Assembly (NCBI RefSeq): GCF_006476045.1
Contig: NZ_SRZY01000005.1
Span: forward strand, 1-47,330
DNA: 47,330 nucleotides
Direction: 5' to 3'
From: Sphingobacterium lumbrici
Lineage (GTDB): Bacteria; Bacteroidota; Bacteroidia; Sphingobacteriales; Sphingobacteriaceae
In this document: piece by piece, positions 8,528 to 18,283 of the stretch
Layout of the letters: the number at the start of each line of letters is the position of its first letter
Position numbering within the stretch: position 1 is the first letter of the stretch
Position numbers and translations under genes: made by a program
Notes under the pieces: generated by a model
Told to the model about the DNA's origin: nothing
The model's database searches: none
What the model saw: the letters and a program-made list of their open reading frames with translations, nothing else

Positions 8528-9841
8528 ATGGCAAGAGAGATATTCGAAACAAAACGAAAAGCACTAAAGATTAATCTTAATCCAGATATTTACGGAACAT
8601 TTGCGGAGATTGGTGCGGGACAGGAAGTGGCCCGCAATTTTTTTGAAGCAGGTGCAGCTTCGGGAACGATTGCAAAGACAATGTCGGCGTATGACATGGC
8701 ATTCAGCGATGCAATTTATGGAGCAGAAGAGTCCGGACGTTATGTGAGTCGTACGCGATTGACCAAAATGATTGAACATGAGTTCGATTTGCTCACAGAG
8801 CGTTTGCATGGAGAGAAATATTCGAAGAAAACATTTTTTGCCTTCGCCGATACCGTTACCACATTGAATTTTACAAAAACAAACGAACCGCACGGTTGGG
8901 TGGGGATACGTTTTCAACATGAGGTGGGCGGCCCTACAAATGACATCATTATTCATGTACGTCTGTTAGATAGCGACAATCGATTACAGTCTAAAGTGTT
9001 GGGTGTTATTGGTGTTAATTTGGTGTTTGCAGCCTATTTTTATGCAAAAGATCCGCAAATGATGATTGAATCGTTGGTTGACAACCTTTCAGTGGGGTCT
9101 GTTGAAATCGATTTGGTAAAAGTTGCAGGTCCTGTCTTTGAACAAGTGAACGAACGTTTAATTAATCTCTATCTGATCGCTAAGGGATTTGCCAATGCCG
9201 CAATTTTCAGACCCGATGGTAAGGCCGCACAGATAAAGGATTATTTGTATAAGAAGAATATTATTATTTTGCGTACAAAGTATCGTCAAAAGTCCAACCC
9301 AAACTTTGATCTTTTTAACTTAGCTGTTGAACAGTTTCGCAAAAATACGGGGGCAGTTCCTGAAGATACGGTAGTCTTGATTGAGGTGTTGATGGGAAAT
9401 GTATTAGAGGAAGATAGTAACATTACCGACGAGGATCTAAGATATTTTGCTGAGCGTGCTGAATATTTATGTTCCACAGGAAACAATATTATGGTATCGA
9501 ACTTTAGACGTAATAATCACTTGGCTGAATTTGTCAAAACGTTTAGACCAAAACATGTTGGAATTGCGACCAACATATCCAACCTGCGCAATATCTTTAA
9601 TTCGGACAATTATAACAAAGAGCAATACACCAACGAATTACTGTCTTATATTTCAGGGATGTTCAGCAAGGATGTGAAACTTTATGCATATCCATACCTG
9701 AATAAAAAAGAGAATGAAATCGTCACCACGAAGAACCTAGAGGTTTCAGAAGAAGCGAAGCCTCTTTTCGATTTTTTGATCAAAAACCAGTATATCGTTG
9801 ATATTGAAAATTACGATGAGAAATTTGTTAAAACAGTTTAA
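8528..9841 (+). CDS. Conserved Bacteroidota protein of unknown function
   Basis: The 437-residue cytoplasmic protein has no signal peptide or membrane segment. It begins MAREIFETKRKALKINLNPD and contains glycine-rich FAEIGAGQEVARNFFEAG, then alpha/beta segments such as HGWVGIRFQHEVGGPTNDII and GVNLVFAAYFYAKDP. From memory, close homologues occur throughout Bacteroidota and carry conflicting, probably wrong database labels (TonB receptor, nucleotide adenylyltransferase); neither a barrel nor a HxGH adenylyltransferase motif is present here. It has its own strong promoter and is probably a single-gene unit. No function is assigned. Confidence 0.85.
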   Translation: MAREIFETKRKALKINLNPDIYGTFAEIGAGQEVARNFFEAGAASGTIAKTMSAYDMAFSDAIYGAEESGRYVSRTRLTKMIEHEFDLLTERLHGEKYSKKTFFAFADTVTTLNFTKTNEPHGWVGIRFQHEVGGPTNDIIIHVRLLDSDNRLQSKVLGVIGVNLVFAAYFYAKDPQMMIESLVDNLSVGSVEIDLVKVAGPVFEQVNERLINLYLIAKGFANAAIFRPDGKAAQIKDYLYKKNIIILRTKYRQKSNPNFDLFNLAVEQFRKNTGAVPEDTVVLIEVLMGNVLEEDSNITDEDLRYFAERAEYLCSTGNNIMVSNFRRNNHLAEFVKTFRPKHVGIATNISNLRNIFNSDNYNKEQYTNELLSYISGMFSKDVKLYAYPYLNKKENEIVTTKNLEVSEEAKPLFDFLIKNQYIVDIENYDEKFVKTV

Positions 9842-9918
9842 TAAAGAGGCGCAAACGATTGATTTTGTGAGGGAAAGGGAATAAATATTTTATGACAATT
9901 AATTCACTTGAAAAAGTG

Positions 9919-9926
9919 TATCTTTG
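9919..9926 (+). promoter_or_regulatory. -7 box upstream of gcvP
   Basis: TATCTTTG fits the TAnnTTTG consensus; no good TTTG was found at the usual spacing. A transcript starting near 9932 would have a leader of about 85 bases. The leader is A-rich and shows no glycine-riboswitch-like stems. Confidence 0.55.
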
Positions 9927-10016
9927 CGAATCAAAAAACACAAAAACTAAAAAGCTTAAATCAGCTGAAATACAGTAGGTTAAGTGATTAATAAAATACT
10001 GCAATCAAACGGCAAA

Positions 10017-12896
10017 ATGAGTAACGTATATTACCAAGAAAAATTCGAAGATCGCCACAACGGCCCTAGAGCTGAGGAAGCGAAAGAAATGTTAGCCTTT
10101 TTAGGCGTTGATTCTTTAGATCAATTGATTGAACAAACTGTTCCGTCTCAAATTAGAGCTAAAAATCGGTTAAATCTTCCATCGGCGCTGAGTGAAGTGG
10201 CTTATTTGGAGAAAGTAAAGCAGATCGCTGAAAAAAATAAAGTATTTAAGTCGTTTATTGGTCAAGGGTATTACGATGTGAATGTACCGGGTGTGATTCA
10301 ACGTAATGTATTAGAGAACCCGGGATGGTATACACAGTACACACCATACCAAGCTGAGATAGCACAGGGTCGTCTACAGGCACTATTAAACTTCCAAACT
10401 GTGGTGTCTGATTTGACAGGTTTAGAAATTGCCAACGCATCTTTATTGGATGAGGCTACAGCGGCGGCCGAAGCGATGTTTATGCTGTATAGCGCACGTA
10501 AAAGCAAAGAAGCCAATGTTTTCTTGGTAACATCAAACGTTTATCCACAAACCTTAGACGTATTGCGGACAAGAGCAATACCTTTTGGAGTAGAAATTAG
10601 AGTAGCGGATATCGTTGAATCAAATCTGACAGACGATGTATTTGCCTCATTTATTCAGTACCCTGCTGCGGATGGCTCAATAAGTGACTACAAAGCTTTT
10701 GCAGACAGCGCGCATGCTAAAAATATAACCGTATGTGTAGCCGCAGATCTGATGTCACTGGCATTATTAACGCCTCCGGGTGAATGGGGAGCAGATGTTG
10801 TAGTTGGTAATTCACAACGTTTTGGTGTACCGATGGGATTTGGGGGCCCTCACGCGGCCTATTTTGCTACCAAAGACGCATACAAGCGTAATATCCCGGG
10901 CCGTATTATCGGCGTAACTACCGATTCAAATGGAAATTATGCCCTGCGCATGGCATTACAAACTCGTGAACAACATATCCGTCGTGATAAGGCATCTTCC
11001 AATATTTGTACTGCACAGGCATTATTAGCCATCATGGCTTCTTTCTATGCCGTATATCATGGGCCTCAAGGGATTAAAAATATTGCATCCCGCATTAATG
11101 ATTTGACGAAATTAGCAGATAAAGCGATCCAATCATTAGGTTATGAGCAAACAAATAAAGCTTACTTTGACACATTGCGTTTTCATGTAGGAGATCAAGT
11201 AGGTATGTTAAAAGGTGAAGCGTTAAATAATGAATTGAATTTCTTCTATCATGAAGGTACAGTAGGTATCTCTATTGACGAAACCACTACTTTTGAAGAT
11301 ATTCAAACTATTGTTAAAGTATTCGCTAAAATTAAGGGAAAAGCGCTTTCCGATGTGGATTTAGTCGCTTTGGCAACGGAAGAAGTGTCTTCTATCCCTT
11401 CTGATCTGGTTCGTACATCGGATTATTTAACACATCCGATTTTCAATAGCTACCATTCAGAAAGTGAAATGTTGCGTTATATTAAATCCTTGGAAGTAAA
11501 GGATCTTTCGCTTTGTCACTCCATGATACCATTGGGGTCATGTACCATGAAGTTGAATGCAACGACAGAAATGGTTCCTTTGACATGGGCTCGTTTTGGT
11601 GGGTTGCACCCGTTTGCTCCGGTGGATCAAACGTCCGGTTATATGCAATTGATCAATGAATTAAACGATTGGTTATCGGAGATTACCGGATTTGCTAAAA
11701 TGTCCTTTCAGCCAAATTCTGGCGCGCAGGGTGAATATGCCGGGTTGATGGTTATTCATGCTTATCACGAAAGCCGTGGTGAAGGACACCGTAATGTGTG
11801 TTTAATCCCGGCCTCAGCACATGGAACTAATCCGGCTTCCGCTTCTATGGCAGGATTGAAAGTGGTCGTTGTAAAATGTGATGAGCGTGGTAATATTGAT
11901 GTCGCTGATTTGAAAGCGAAAGCAGAAGAGCATGCAGTACATCTGAATTCGTTGATGGTGACTTATCCATCTACACATGGTGTTTTTGAAGAGCCTATTA
12001 TCGAGATCTGTCAGATCATACACGATAATGGAGGGCAAGTATATATGGATGGTGCAAATATGAATGCACAAGTTGGTTTGACGAGTCCGGGATTTATCGG
12101 GGCTGACGTTTGTCACCTGAATTTGCACAAAACATTCTGTATTCCACACGGGGGAGGTGGGCCAGGTATGGGACCTATTGGTGTGGCAGCACACTTAGTT
12201 CCTTTCTTACCCAATCACGAAATTGTTGAAATTTCAGGAGAGCAAGGTATTTCGGCGGTTTCAGCAGCACCATTTGGATCGGCATCGATTTTAGTTATCT
12301 CACATGCCTACATCGCAATGATGGGCGGAGAGGGGCTTACGAATGCGACTAAAACTGCTATTTTGAATGCAAATTATATTAAAGCACGCTTAGAAAATCA
12401 ATACCCGGTGTTATATGCGGGAGCCAATGGACGTTGTGCACATGAAATGATCTTGGATTGTCGTGCTTTCAAAAACTTCGGCATTGAAGTTGGAGACATT
12501 GCCAAGCGTTTAATGGATTACGGTTTCCACGCACCTACAGTGTCATTCCCTGTTGCAGGTACGCTAATGGTTGAACCAACAGAGTCCGAGTCAAAGGCAG
12601 AGTTGGATCGGTTCTGTGATGCCTTAATTGCAATCCGTAAAGAGATCGCTGCGGTAGAACATGGTGAAGCTGACCAAAAAGAAAATGTACTGAAACATGC
12701 GCCTCATACGGCAGAAGTCGTGACGGCAGATGAATGGAATAGAATATATAGCCGTCAAATGGCCGCATATCCTTTGGAGTATTTGAAAGTGAATAAATTT
12801 TGGCCATCTGTTGGTCGGGTAAACGACTCGCAAGGAGACAGGATGTTGATCTGTTCATGTCCTTCTATTGAAGAATACGTGGATATCGAAGCATAA
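10017..12896 (+). CDS. gcvP: Glycine dehydrogenase (decarboxylating), P protein of the glycine cleavage system
   Basis: It decarboxylates glycine with pyridoxal phosphate and passes the aminomethyl group to lipoyl-GcvH. The 959-residue length is that of the single-chain P protein, with an N-terminal half ([20 protein letters not shown] at the start) and a catalytic C-terminal half. The PLP lysine is K705 in [19 protein letters not shown], and the glycine-rich segment and HGTNPASA match the family. The frame is open upstream to a GTG at 9984, but the ATG at 10017 gives the family N-terminus. gcvH lies about 13 kb downstream on the same strand; gcvT and lpd are not in the window. A strong terminator follows. 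Confidence 0.97.
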   Translation: MSNVYYQEKFEDRHNGPRAEEAKEMLAFLGVDSLDQLIEQTVPSQIRAKNRLNLPSALSEVAYLEKVKQIAEKNKVFKSFIGQGYYDVNVPGVIQRNVLENPGWYTQYTPYQAEIAQGRLQALLNFQTVVSDLTGLEIANASLLDEATAAAEAMFMLYSARKSKEANVFLVTSNVYPQTLDVLRTRAIPFGVEIRVADIVESNLTDDVFASFIQYPAADGSISDYKAFADSAHAKNITVCVAADLMSLALLTPPGEWGADVVVGNSQRFGVPMGFGGPHAAYFATKDAYKRNIPGRIIGVTTDSNGNYALRMALQTREQHIRRDKASSNICTAQALLAIMASFYAVYHGPQGIKNIASRINDLTKLADKAIQSLGYEQTNKAYFDTLRFHVGDQVGMLKGEALNNELNFFYHEGTVGISIDETTTFEDIQTIVKVFAKIKGKALSDVDLVALATEEVSSIPSDLVRTSDYLTHPIFNSYHSESEMLRYIKSLEVKDLSLCHSMIPLGSCTMKLNATTEMVPLTWARFGGLHPFAPVDQTSGYMQLINELNDWLSEITGFAKMSFQPNSGAQGEYAGLMVIHAYHESRGEGHRNVCLIPASAHGTNPASASMAGLKVVVVKCDERGNIDVADLKAKAEEHAVHLNSLMVTYPSTHGVFEEPIIEICQIIHDNGGQVYMDGANMNAQVGLTSPGFIGADVCHLNLHKTFCIPHGGGGPGMGPIGVAAHLVPFLPNHEIVEISGEQGISAVSAAPFGSASILVISHAYIAMMGGEGLTNATKTAILNANYIKARLENQYPVLYAGANGRCAHEMILDCRAFKNFGIEVGDIAKRLMDYGFHAPTVSFPVAGTLMVEPTESESKAELDRFCDALIAIRKEIAAVEHGEADQKENVLKHAPHTAEVVTADEWNRIYSRQMAAYPLEYLKVNKFWPSVGRVNDSQGDRMLICSCPSIEEYVDIEA

Positions 12897-12917
12897 GCTT
12901 CTGTACCAATAAATAGC

Positions 12918-12954
12918 AAAAGCCTCCATATTTAAAAGTATGGAGGCTTTTTTG
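12918..12954 (+). terminator. Rho-independent terminator of gcvP
   Basis: Stem arms AAAAGCCTCCATA (12918-12930) and TATGGAGGCTTTT (12939-12951) pair perfectly over 13 bp, followed by more T. The A-rich left flank also permits action on the minus strand. Confidence 0.85.
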
Positions 12955-12978
12955 CGTTAGATGTATTTAAAGAATTGA

Positions 12979-13009
12979 TTTTACTATCCATAAATAATTT
13001 CTATATTTG
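12979..13009 (+). promoter_or_regulatory. Promoter of the DUF4861 gene
   Basis: TTTT (12979-12982), a 19-base spacer and TATATTTG (13002-13009) approximate the TTTG-N19-TAnnTTTG consensus. It lies between the gcvP terminator and the ATG at 13026, leaving a leader of about 11 bases. Confidence 0.5.
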
Positions 13010-13025
13010 GTAATAGAACAATAAT

Positions 13026-14138
13026 ATGAAAAGTAACATTTTTAAAGGCTTATTTTTATTTCTCTTTGTGACGAGTTGTGCGGTAAAAAAGCCAACATTT
13101 ACGCTAAATAACTCCTCCCCTTTTGAACGTCAAGATGAAGTGGTAGAGGTAGAATTAAATGATATTTCCGATTTTTCAAGTTTGGCTTTATATAATAATT
13201 CTGGTATCGTAATACCTTATTGTGTATCAGGAAAGAGTAAAATACTTTTTCAGGTAGATTTGAAAGCGAATAGTAAAGAGCGATATACCATGAAGCCCGG
13301 AGTTCCGGTTTCCGCATTGACCCAAACCTATGTGAATCAGAAAATGCCAGATCTGCGCAATGACATTGCTTGGGAGAATGATTTAACAGCTTACAGGATG
13401 TATAGCAAGGTGTTATTACCAAGAGAGCCAAATACCGGAAACGGTGTCGACGTTTGGTACAAAAAGAAATCTTATTCTATAATAGATAAAATGTACACGT
13501 ATGCAAATTACCATGCAGAGCAGGAAGAAGGCGTTGATGCACATTCCGTTGGCGGGAAGACGTTGGGAGCCGGAGGTATAGTAGCTTATGTAAATAATAA
13601 ACTTTGGATACACGATCCTTATGATGAGTGTACGATTCTGGAAAACGGACCGCTTCGTGCCGAATTTATATTAACTTATAGAGATATTAATATAGACGGG
13701 GATTTGTATACAAAGACTGTCCGTATCAGTTCGGTTGCTAATGGATTATTGAACAAAGCTATCGTCAGGTTGGATGGTAAAGCGAAGCCAATGAAAATGG
13801 CTGCCGGAATCTTTTTGCATAATAACACACAAGGCGTTAGGTTTACCGAAGAGGCAAACATCATAGGGTATGCTGAAAACAAAAGCGAGGGTACTGTCAA
13901 GTCTCCGGACGCTCGGATGTATGCAGGTGTCTTCATGCCCGGAAATGTATCGCAGCAAGTAATCGATAACCAACTTGTGCTCTTGCAAGACTATCAAATC
14001 GGAAGTGAACTGACCTACTATTTTGGAGGAGGATGGAATGTCTTTCCGGTAGGCAGATACGGTAATGATACGGATTGGTTTGACGCATTGCTGCAGTTTA
14101 AACTTCATGCTCAAACACCTATTACACAGCATAAGTGA
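13026..14138 (+). CDS. DUF4861-family lipoprotein
   Basis: The 370-residue product has a lipoprotein signal (MKSNIFKGLFLFLFVTSC, lipidated C18) followed by basic AVKKP, which suggests the periplasmic side. The body is beta-rich (SPFERQDEVVEVELNDI, DVWYKKKSYSIIDKMYTYAN, GGKTLGAGGIVAYVNNKLWI, GPLRAEFILTYRDI), like DUF4861 proteins. These are usually found in polysaccharide utilization loci for uronate-rich glycans and have a galactose-mutarotase-like sandwich look, but no settled activity is known to me. Here it stands alone between terminators, about 17 kb from the PUL, so a link is only a possibility. Confidence 0.75.
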   Translation: MKSNIFKGLFLFLFVTSCAVKKPTFTLNNSSPFERQDEVVEVELNDISDFSSLALYNNSGIVIPYCVSGKSKILFQVDLKANSKERYTMKPGVPVSALTQTYVNQKMPDLRNDIAWENDLTAYRMYSKVLLPREPNTGNGVDVWYKKKSYSIIDKMYTYANYHAEQEEGVDAHSVGGKTLGAGGIVAYVNNKLWIHDPYDECTILENGPLRAEFILTYRDINIDGDLYTKTVRISSVANGLLNKAIVRLDGKAKPMKMAAGIFLHNNTQGVRFTEEANIIGYAENKSEGTVKSPDARMYAGVFMPGNVSQQVIDNQLVLLQDYQIGSELTYYFGGGWNVFPVGRYGNDTDWFDALLQFKLHAQTPITQHK

Positions 14139-14287
14139 AAGAAAGGGCCGCAATAGGGCTGATGGTTTGATAAAGCCGGTTGATATCGCTTCAGATCAAG
14201 GACAATTAATATAATTGAAATTGATACCCCATTTAGATCGGTATTATGTACTTGGAATCCAAGTTACTGTTTCAGCTTGTACAAAAT

Positions 14288-14324
14288 AAAGCCTCTATAT
14301 TTTAACGTAATAGAGGCTTTTGTT
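14288..14324 (+). terminator. Rho-independent terminator behind the DUF4861 gene
   Basis: AAAGCCTCTAT (14288-14298) pairs with ATAGAGGCTTT (14310-14320) over 11 bp, followed by TGTTTTC. It ends the DUF4861 transcript in a 250-base gap; the rest of that gap shows nothing clear. Confidence 0.8.
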
Positions 14325-14391
14325 TTCAAATTCGTGGAGAATACGCGAGATTATTAATAACTTATAGCTTTAATTTTATAGGTTTGTGTGT

Positions 14392-15102
14392 ATGAATACT
14401 GGCAAACTTTATTTGATCCCTGTACCACTTGCAGAAGGTGCAGAGAAATCATCCTATACTTTCTTGCATCATGAGATAATCGATAGTATCCATGAATATG
14501 TGGTAGAAAATGAGAAAACAGCAAGACGCTTCTTGAAGTCAGCCGGTTTGAAAATACCCCAAAACCAATTGATTATTCACGACTATGGAAAACATTCCAG
14601 AGGGCAGATGGATTACGGCGAGGTTTTTGCGAACGTGTTGAAAGGTAAAGATATTGGCCTGATGTCTGAAGCTGGTTGCCCCGGTGTGGCAGATCCCGGG
14701 GCAGATATTGTTCTGGAGGCACATAAAAGAGGAATTCAGGTCGTTCCTTTAGTAGGGCCAAGCTCTATTTTGCTTGCGCTAATGGCGTCCGGATTTAATG
14801 GGCAAAAGTTTGCCTTTCACGGATATTTGCCTATTGATAAAGGAGATAGAGCCAAGCGGATTAAGGATTTGGAAAGTCAAAGTGCACGAGAAAAAATAAC
14901 GCAGATATTCATTGAAACACCTTTTAGGAATAATCAACTGCTGAATGAGCTGTTGCGGATCTGCAAACCATCTACGTTACTGAGTATTTCCAGTAATCTC
15001 ACAGCGACAGATGAATGCGTCAAAACAATGTCTGTGGCAGCGTGGAAAAAGAATCCGCAGGAATTGCACAAGATCCCGGCAATCTTTTTATTATTTGTTT
15101 AA
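14392..15102 (+). CDS. Tetrapyrrole-methylase-fold SAM methyltransferase, RsmI-like
   Basis: The 236-residue protein belongs to the fold that includes RsmI, which 2'-O-methylates C1402 of 16S rRNA. Landmarks are GKLYLIPVPLAEGA at the N-terminus, the SAM-binding segment LMSEAGCPGVADPGADIVLEA, VVPLVGPSSILLALMASGF and the FIETPFRN strand. It is about 50 residues shorter than E. coli RsmI and lacks the small C-terminal extension. Bacteroidota often have both a full RsmI and this short form, so the substrate is uncertain. The ATG at 14392 is preferred to an in-frame GTG six bases earlier. The next gene begins 57 bases after the stop. Confidence 0.8.
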   Translation: MNTGKLYLIPVPLAEGAEKSSYTFLHHEIIDSIHEYVVENEKTARRFLKSAGLKIPQNQLIIHDYGKHSRGQMDYGEVFANVLKGKDIGLMSEAGCPGVADPGADIVLEAHKRGIQVVPLVGPSSILLALMASGFNGQKFAFHGYLPIDKGDRAKRIKDLESQSAREKITQIFIETPFRNNQLLNELLRICKPSTLLSISSNLTATDECVKTMSVAAWKKNPQELHKIPAIFLLFV

Positions 15103-15158
15103 GTCTTAGTAAATTTAGCAGAGCTAGTAGACCTGCTTTTAAAGTCTCAGTAAAATAT

Positions 15159-15638
15159 ATGGAAGAATTAATACAGAATAATCCGGATTTAGCAAAGGTA
15201 TTACCTTACGTTATAGCAGGAGTCATTATGCAGATTACGCTATGGTTGTTTTTCGCATATACCGTTCGATCTACTTTAAAATTAATACAAAAAGAGAATC
15301 AATGTATACTGCCCAATCAAGCATGGTTTCTGGCGATACCTTTTTTTAATATTTACTGGAATTTTGAAGTTGTCCGTAGACTTGCCGATTCGCTAAACAA
15401 TGAATTTTTCGATCGGAAGATTGCCGTTGAAGAAAATCCAACGCGTAAACAGGGGTATATTTTTGCTGTCTCTTTCTTAGCTTTCAATTTGCCGTTACCT
15501 CTATTTTTAAGGTATATCGCTTCTCTGGTTAATTTCATATACCTTATTGTTTATTGGATTAAAATTGTAGAATATAAAAAGCTATTGAAAGCACAACATA
15601 AATATCCGGAATCGGAAGTTACTGATTGTAATACGTAA
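15159..15638 (+). CDS. Small integral membrane protein, unknown function
   Basis: The 159-residue product starts MEELIQNNPDLAKVLPYV. It has a first hydrophobic segment (VIAGVIMQITLWLFFAYTV, about 20-38), a middle amphipathic stretch with PNQAWFLAIPFFNIYWNFEV, and two C-terminal hydrophobic stretches (IFAVSFLAFNLPLPLFL and ASLVNFIYLIVYWI), giving three or four membrane passes. The reading frame continues upstream over the end of the methylase gene, but the ATG at 15159 is the sensible start. No family recognised. Confidence 0.7.
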   Translation: MEELIQNNPDLAKVLPYVIAGVIMQITLWLFFAYTVRSTLKLIQKENQCILPNQAWFLAIPFFNIYWNFEVVRRLADSLNNEFFDRKIAVEENPTRKQGYIFAVSFLAFNLPLPLFLRYIASLVNFIYLIVYWIKIVEYKKLLKAQHKYPESEVTDCNT

Positions 15639-15672
15639 ATAATAGGATAGCTGAAAAGTTAAAATCGAATAG

Positions 15673-16770
15673 ATGAAGATAAGAGAACTGACAAATTATT
15701 TGGAGAGCATTGCCCCCCTGTCTTATCAGGAGTCGTATGATAATTCTGGACTTATTGTGGGAAATGCGGATGATGAGATTACAAAAGCGCTAATTTCCTT
15801 AGACTGTACCGAGTCTGTAGTCGATGAAGCGATTGCAAAGGGCTGTGATATCATCATATCACACCATCCTATTGTATTCAAAGGATTGAAAAAATTTAAC
15901 GGACAGAATTATGTGGAGCGCACTGTTATTAAGGCGATTAAGAATAATATTGCCCTATATGCGATACATACGAATTTGGACAATGTCGTTGGCGGCGTAA
16001 GCTCGAAGATAGCAGATAAATTAGATCTTCAGACCCCGGCAATTTTGAATCCGAAATCAGGACTATTGAAGAAATTGATCGTCTATGTGCCGCGAACAGC
16101 TGTAGAACCAGTACGTCAGGCTTTATTTGATGCAGGAGCCGGTCATATTGGCAACTATGATCAGTGCAGTTATAATTCAGCTGGCTATGGCACTTTTCGT
16201 CCGTTGGATGGAGCTGAACCTACGATTGGTCAAGTGGGAAGCCAAGAGCGTGTAGAAGAAACCCGGATAGAGGTAATTTATCCCGCAAATTTGGAACGTG
16301 CGATTGTAGTGGCGCTGTTGTCTTCTCATCCTTACGAAGAGGTAGCGCATCATATCGTGGCACTGGATAATACATCACATTATGTAGGGTCAGGAATCAT
16401 CGGAAATTTACCCATTCCCTTGTCCGAAGCTGACTTCTTAGCATATTTAAAAGAAAAGCTGAAGTTGAACGTCATTCGGTACACACAATTTTCAGGAAAA
16501 GAAATATCCCGGGTTGCGGTTTGTGGTGGAGCAGGAGGATTTTTGTTGGAACACGCAAAGCGCTCAGGTGCTGATGTTTATGTTACAGCAGATTATAAAT
16601 ATCATGAGTTTTTTGATGCAGAAGGTCAGATTGTAATTGCTGATATTGGCCATTTTGAAAGTGAACAATTTACGCAAGAATTATTGTTCGACATAATTCA
16701 GAAAAAATTTGCTAACTTTGCTCTCTCAATAACGGAAACAGACACAAATCCAATCAAATACTACAGTTAA
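15673..16770 (+). CDS. Nif3-like dinuclear metal-centre protein (YqfO type)
   Basis: The 365-residue protein has the Nif3 N-terminal text (LAPLSYQESYDNSGL-like, here SIAPLSYQESYDNSGLIVG), the metal-binding IIISHHPIVFKGLKKF and IHTNLDN segments, a central inserted PII-like domain (about 130-240, ending LLSSHPYEEVAHHIV) and the C-terminal metal site (VYVTADYKYHEFFDA, IADIGHFESEQF). Such proteins form hexamers with two metals per subunit. They are named GTP cyclohydrolase 1 type 2 homologues, but the physiological role is unsettled. The stop overlaps the start of the next gene by one base (TAATG), implying translational coupling. Confidence 0.92.
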   Translation: MKIRELTNYLESIAPLSYQESYDNSGLIVGNADDEITKALISLDCTESVVDEAIAKGCDIIISHHPIVFKGLKKFNGQNYVERTVIKAIKNNIALYAIHTNLDNVVGGVSSKIADKLDLQTPAILNPKSGLLKKLIVYVPRTAVEPVRQALFDAGAGHIGNYDQCSYNSAGYGTFRPLDGAEPTIGQVGSQERVEETRIEVIYPANLERAIVVALLSSHPYEEVAHHIVALDNTSHYVGSGIIGNLPIPLSEADFLAYLKEKLKLNVIRYTQFSGKEISRVAVCGGAGGFLLEHAKRSGADVYVTADYKYHEFFDAEGQIVIADIGHFESEQFTQELLFDIIQKKFANFALSITETDTNPIKYYS

Positions 16771-17504
16771 TGGAACAAACCGTAGAACAAAAATTACAAG
16801 CATTATGGTCGTTGCAAACGATCCATACTAAAATAGACAAAATTCGCCAAGTGCGTGGTGAGCTTCCTATTGAAGTTGCTGATTTAGAAGATGAAATCGC
16901 TGGATTAGAAACGCGTCTCGAAAAAATTAGAGTAGATCTTGACGATTTAGAAGATTCAATTGTAAAACGTAAAAACATGATTAAAGACGCTCAGTCGGCA
17001 ATCAAAAAATACGAAGGTCAATTGAACGAAGTAAAAAACAATCGGGAATATGATGCTATTTCTAAAGAAATCGAAATTCAGGGCCTTGAGATTCAAGTTT
17101 GTGAAAAACGTATAAAAGAAGCCGAGTTTGAAATCAAAAACAAAACGGAAGGCTACGAAAAGACGGAAAGCAACCTGAATTTTAATAAAGCTGAATTAGA
17201 GGTTAAGAAAAAGGAACTGGAAACAATTACTTCTGAAACTCAAATTGAAGAAGATACATTGTTGAAAAAAGCAGAGGATGCGACAACAAACAATGAATTA
17301 CGTTTGTTGAAAGTGTATAATAAGCTTCGTGATTCTTACCGCAATGGCCTTGCTGTTGTTTCTATCGAGCGCGATAGTTGTTCAGGTTGTCATAATAAGA
17401 TACCACCTCAGCTGCAGTCTGAAATTCGTCAACGCAAGAAAATTATTATTTGCGAGCACTGTGGACGGATCTTGGTTGACGAGGAAATCGCTTCTGAAGA
17501 TTAA
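16770..17504 (+). CDS. Coiled-coil protein with C4 zinc ribbon
   Basis: The 244-residue protein is a long helical hairpin (about residues 10-185, rich in heptads of E, K and L such as LEDEIAGLETRLEKIRVDLD) followed by a zinc ribbon with two CxxC knuckles, CSGCHNKIPP and ICEHCGRIL. This layout is that of the widespread family called zinc ribbon (C4-type) protein, often paired with Nif3-like genes as here. A nucleic-acid or RNA-related adaptor role has been proposed for the family; none can be read from the sequence. Confidence 0.9.
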   Translation: MEQTVEQKLQALWSLQTIHTKIDKIRQVRGELPIEVADLEDEIAGLETRLEKIRVDLDDLEDSIVKRKNMIKDAQSAIKKYEGQLNEVKNNREYDAISKEIEIQGLEIQVCEKRIKEAEFEIKNKTEGYEKTESNLNFNKAELEVKKKELETITSETQIEEDTLLKKAEDATTNNELRLLKVYNKLRDSYRNGLAVVSIERDSCSGCHNKIPPQLQSEIRQRKKIIICEHCGRILVDEEIASED

Positions 17505-17525
17505 GAAAATTTTATTTAAAATATG

Positions 17526-17557
17526 AACGCCGGAATTTAATTCCGGCGTTTTTTTGC
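17526..17557 (+). terminator. Rho-independent terminator of the Nif3/zinc-ribbon operon
   Basis: AACGCCGGAA (17526-17535) pairs with TTCCGGCGTT (17541-17550) around a short loop, followed by a run of T. A clean intrinsic terminator 22 bases after the stop. Confidence 0.9.
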
Positions 17558-17602
17558 GCTTTTTCCTTTGGGAATACGAGGTAATTTTAAAAATGTAAGG
17601 GG

Positions 17603-18095
17603 ATAATAAAAAGGAAGGTTTATTTTAGACAGTTTGTCGCTCGCCGCGACAGGGCCTTCATTTTTTCTTGATAAAAAACGAAGCAAAAAATCAAGGCTGA
17701 TACCGTATTTGTCGTTTCGGCGATGCGATGATGCAGTGCGCAGCTCTTAGGCCGCTACCGCTCTGTCCAACGGCAAGGGCTGAGATCTGCTTGGCTGAGT
17801 GCTAATTGTAAGCTTCTGCAACGCATCATCTGCTGCCTGCACGTCCAAATCCGCTAAGGCCGTCTTTTTTCAATTCAGCTCAAGTATAAAGTAAATATTA
17901 ATAATAAATGCACTACCCTTTCTTACACGACAAACGTCGCCTGTGAAGCTTTTGGCAATAGCATTGGGAGGCACTGTCCCTACGGCCAAAAGGTTCGAGC
18001 GACGATTTTTTCCTTCTTTTTATAAAAAAAGAAGTCGCCCTGCGCCGGCGAAAGAGGCGCAAAAAAACAGATTAAAATAAACCTTCTTTTATTAT
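17603..18095 (+). repeat. Non-coding element of about 490 bp with terminal inverted repeats
   Basis: No convincing reading frame crosses this segment. Its ends are inverted copies: ATAATAAAAAGGAAGGTTTA at 17603 and, on the opposite strand from 18095, ATAATAAAAGAAGGTTTATT, each continuing for about 28-30 bases with small gaps. Nested inside are a second inverted pair, GTCGCTCG (17636-17643) and CGAGCGAC (17996-18003), a poly-A/T hairpin (CTTCTTTTTATAAAAAAAGAAG-like, about 18013-18034) and GATGATGC/GCATCATC pairing in the middle. The layout is that of a MITE or a large structured intergenic repeat. Copy number cannot be seen from this window. Confidence 0.6.
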
Positions 18096-18217
18096 AAACA
18101 ATCCGCAGTCCCACTTTATGAACCCGGGTGAGATGCTTTCACTGAAGATAATTCGCCAAAAATGCGGTATATGCAGCCGATCAATATGCAACAACTTGGA
18201 TATAATCGGCTTAATAA

Positions 18218-18260
18218 TTGGAAATCGAATATATTTCCAACATAAAATTATCTAAGTTTG
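18218..18260 (+). promoter_or_regulatory. Promoter with inverted repeat before the S41 peptidase gene
   Basis: TAAGTTTG at 18253-18260 fits the -7 consensus and would give a leader of about 18 bases. Just upstream TTGGAAAT (18218-18225) and ATTTCCAA (18233-18240) form an 8-bp inverted repeat with a 7-base centre, placed where an operator would overlap the -33 region. No factor can be named. Confidence 0.5.
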
Positions 18261-18283
18261 TTACTTAATATTCTTATCTGTAT

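Noticed and set aside
9932..10016. Glycine riboswitch before gcvP
   Set aside because: The leader is short and A-rich and shows none of the paired stems of the glycine aptamer.
9984..10016. GTG start of gcvP 11 codons upstream
   Set aside because: The extra residues do not belong to the family N-terminus, and the ATG at 10017 gives the usual start.
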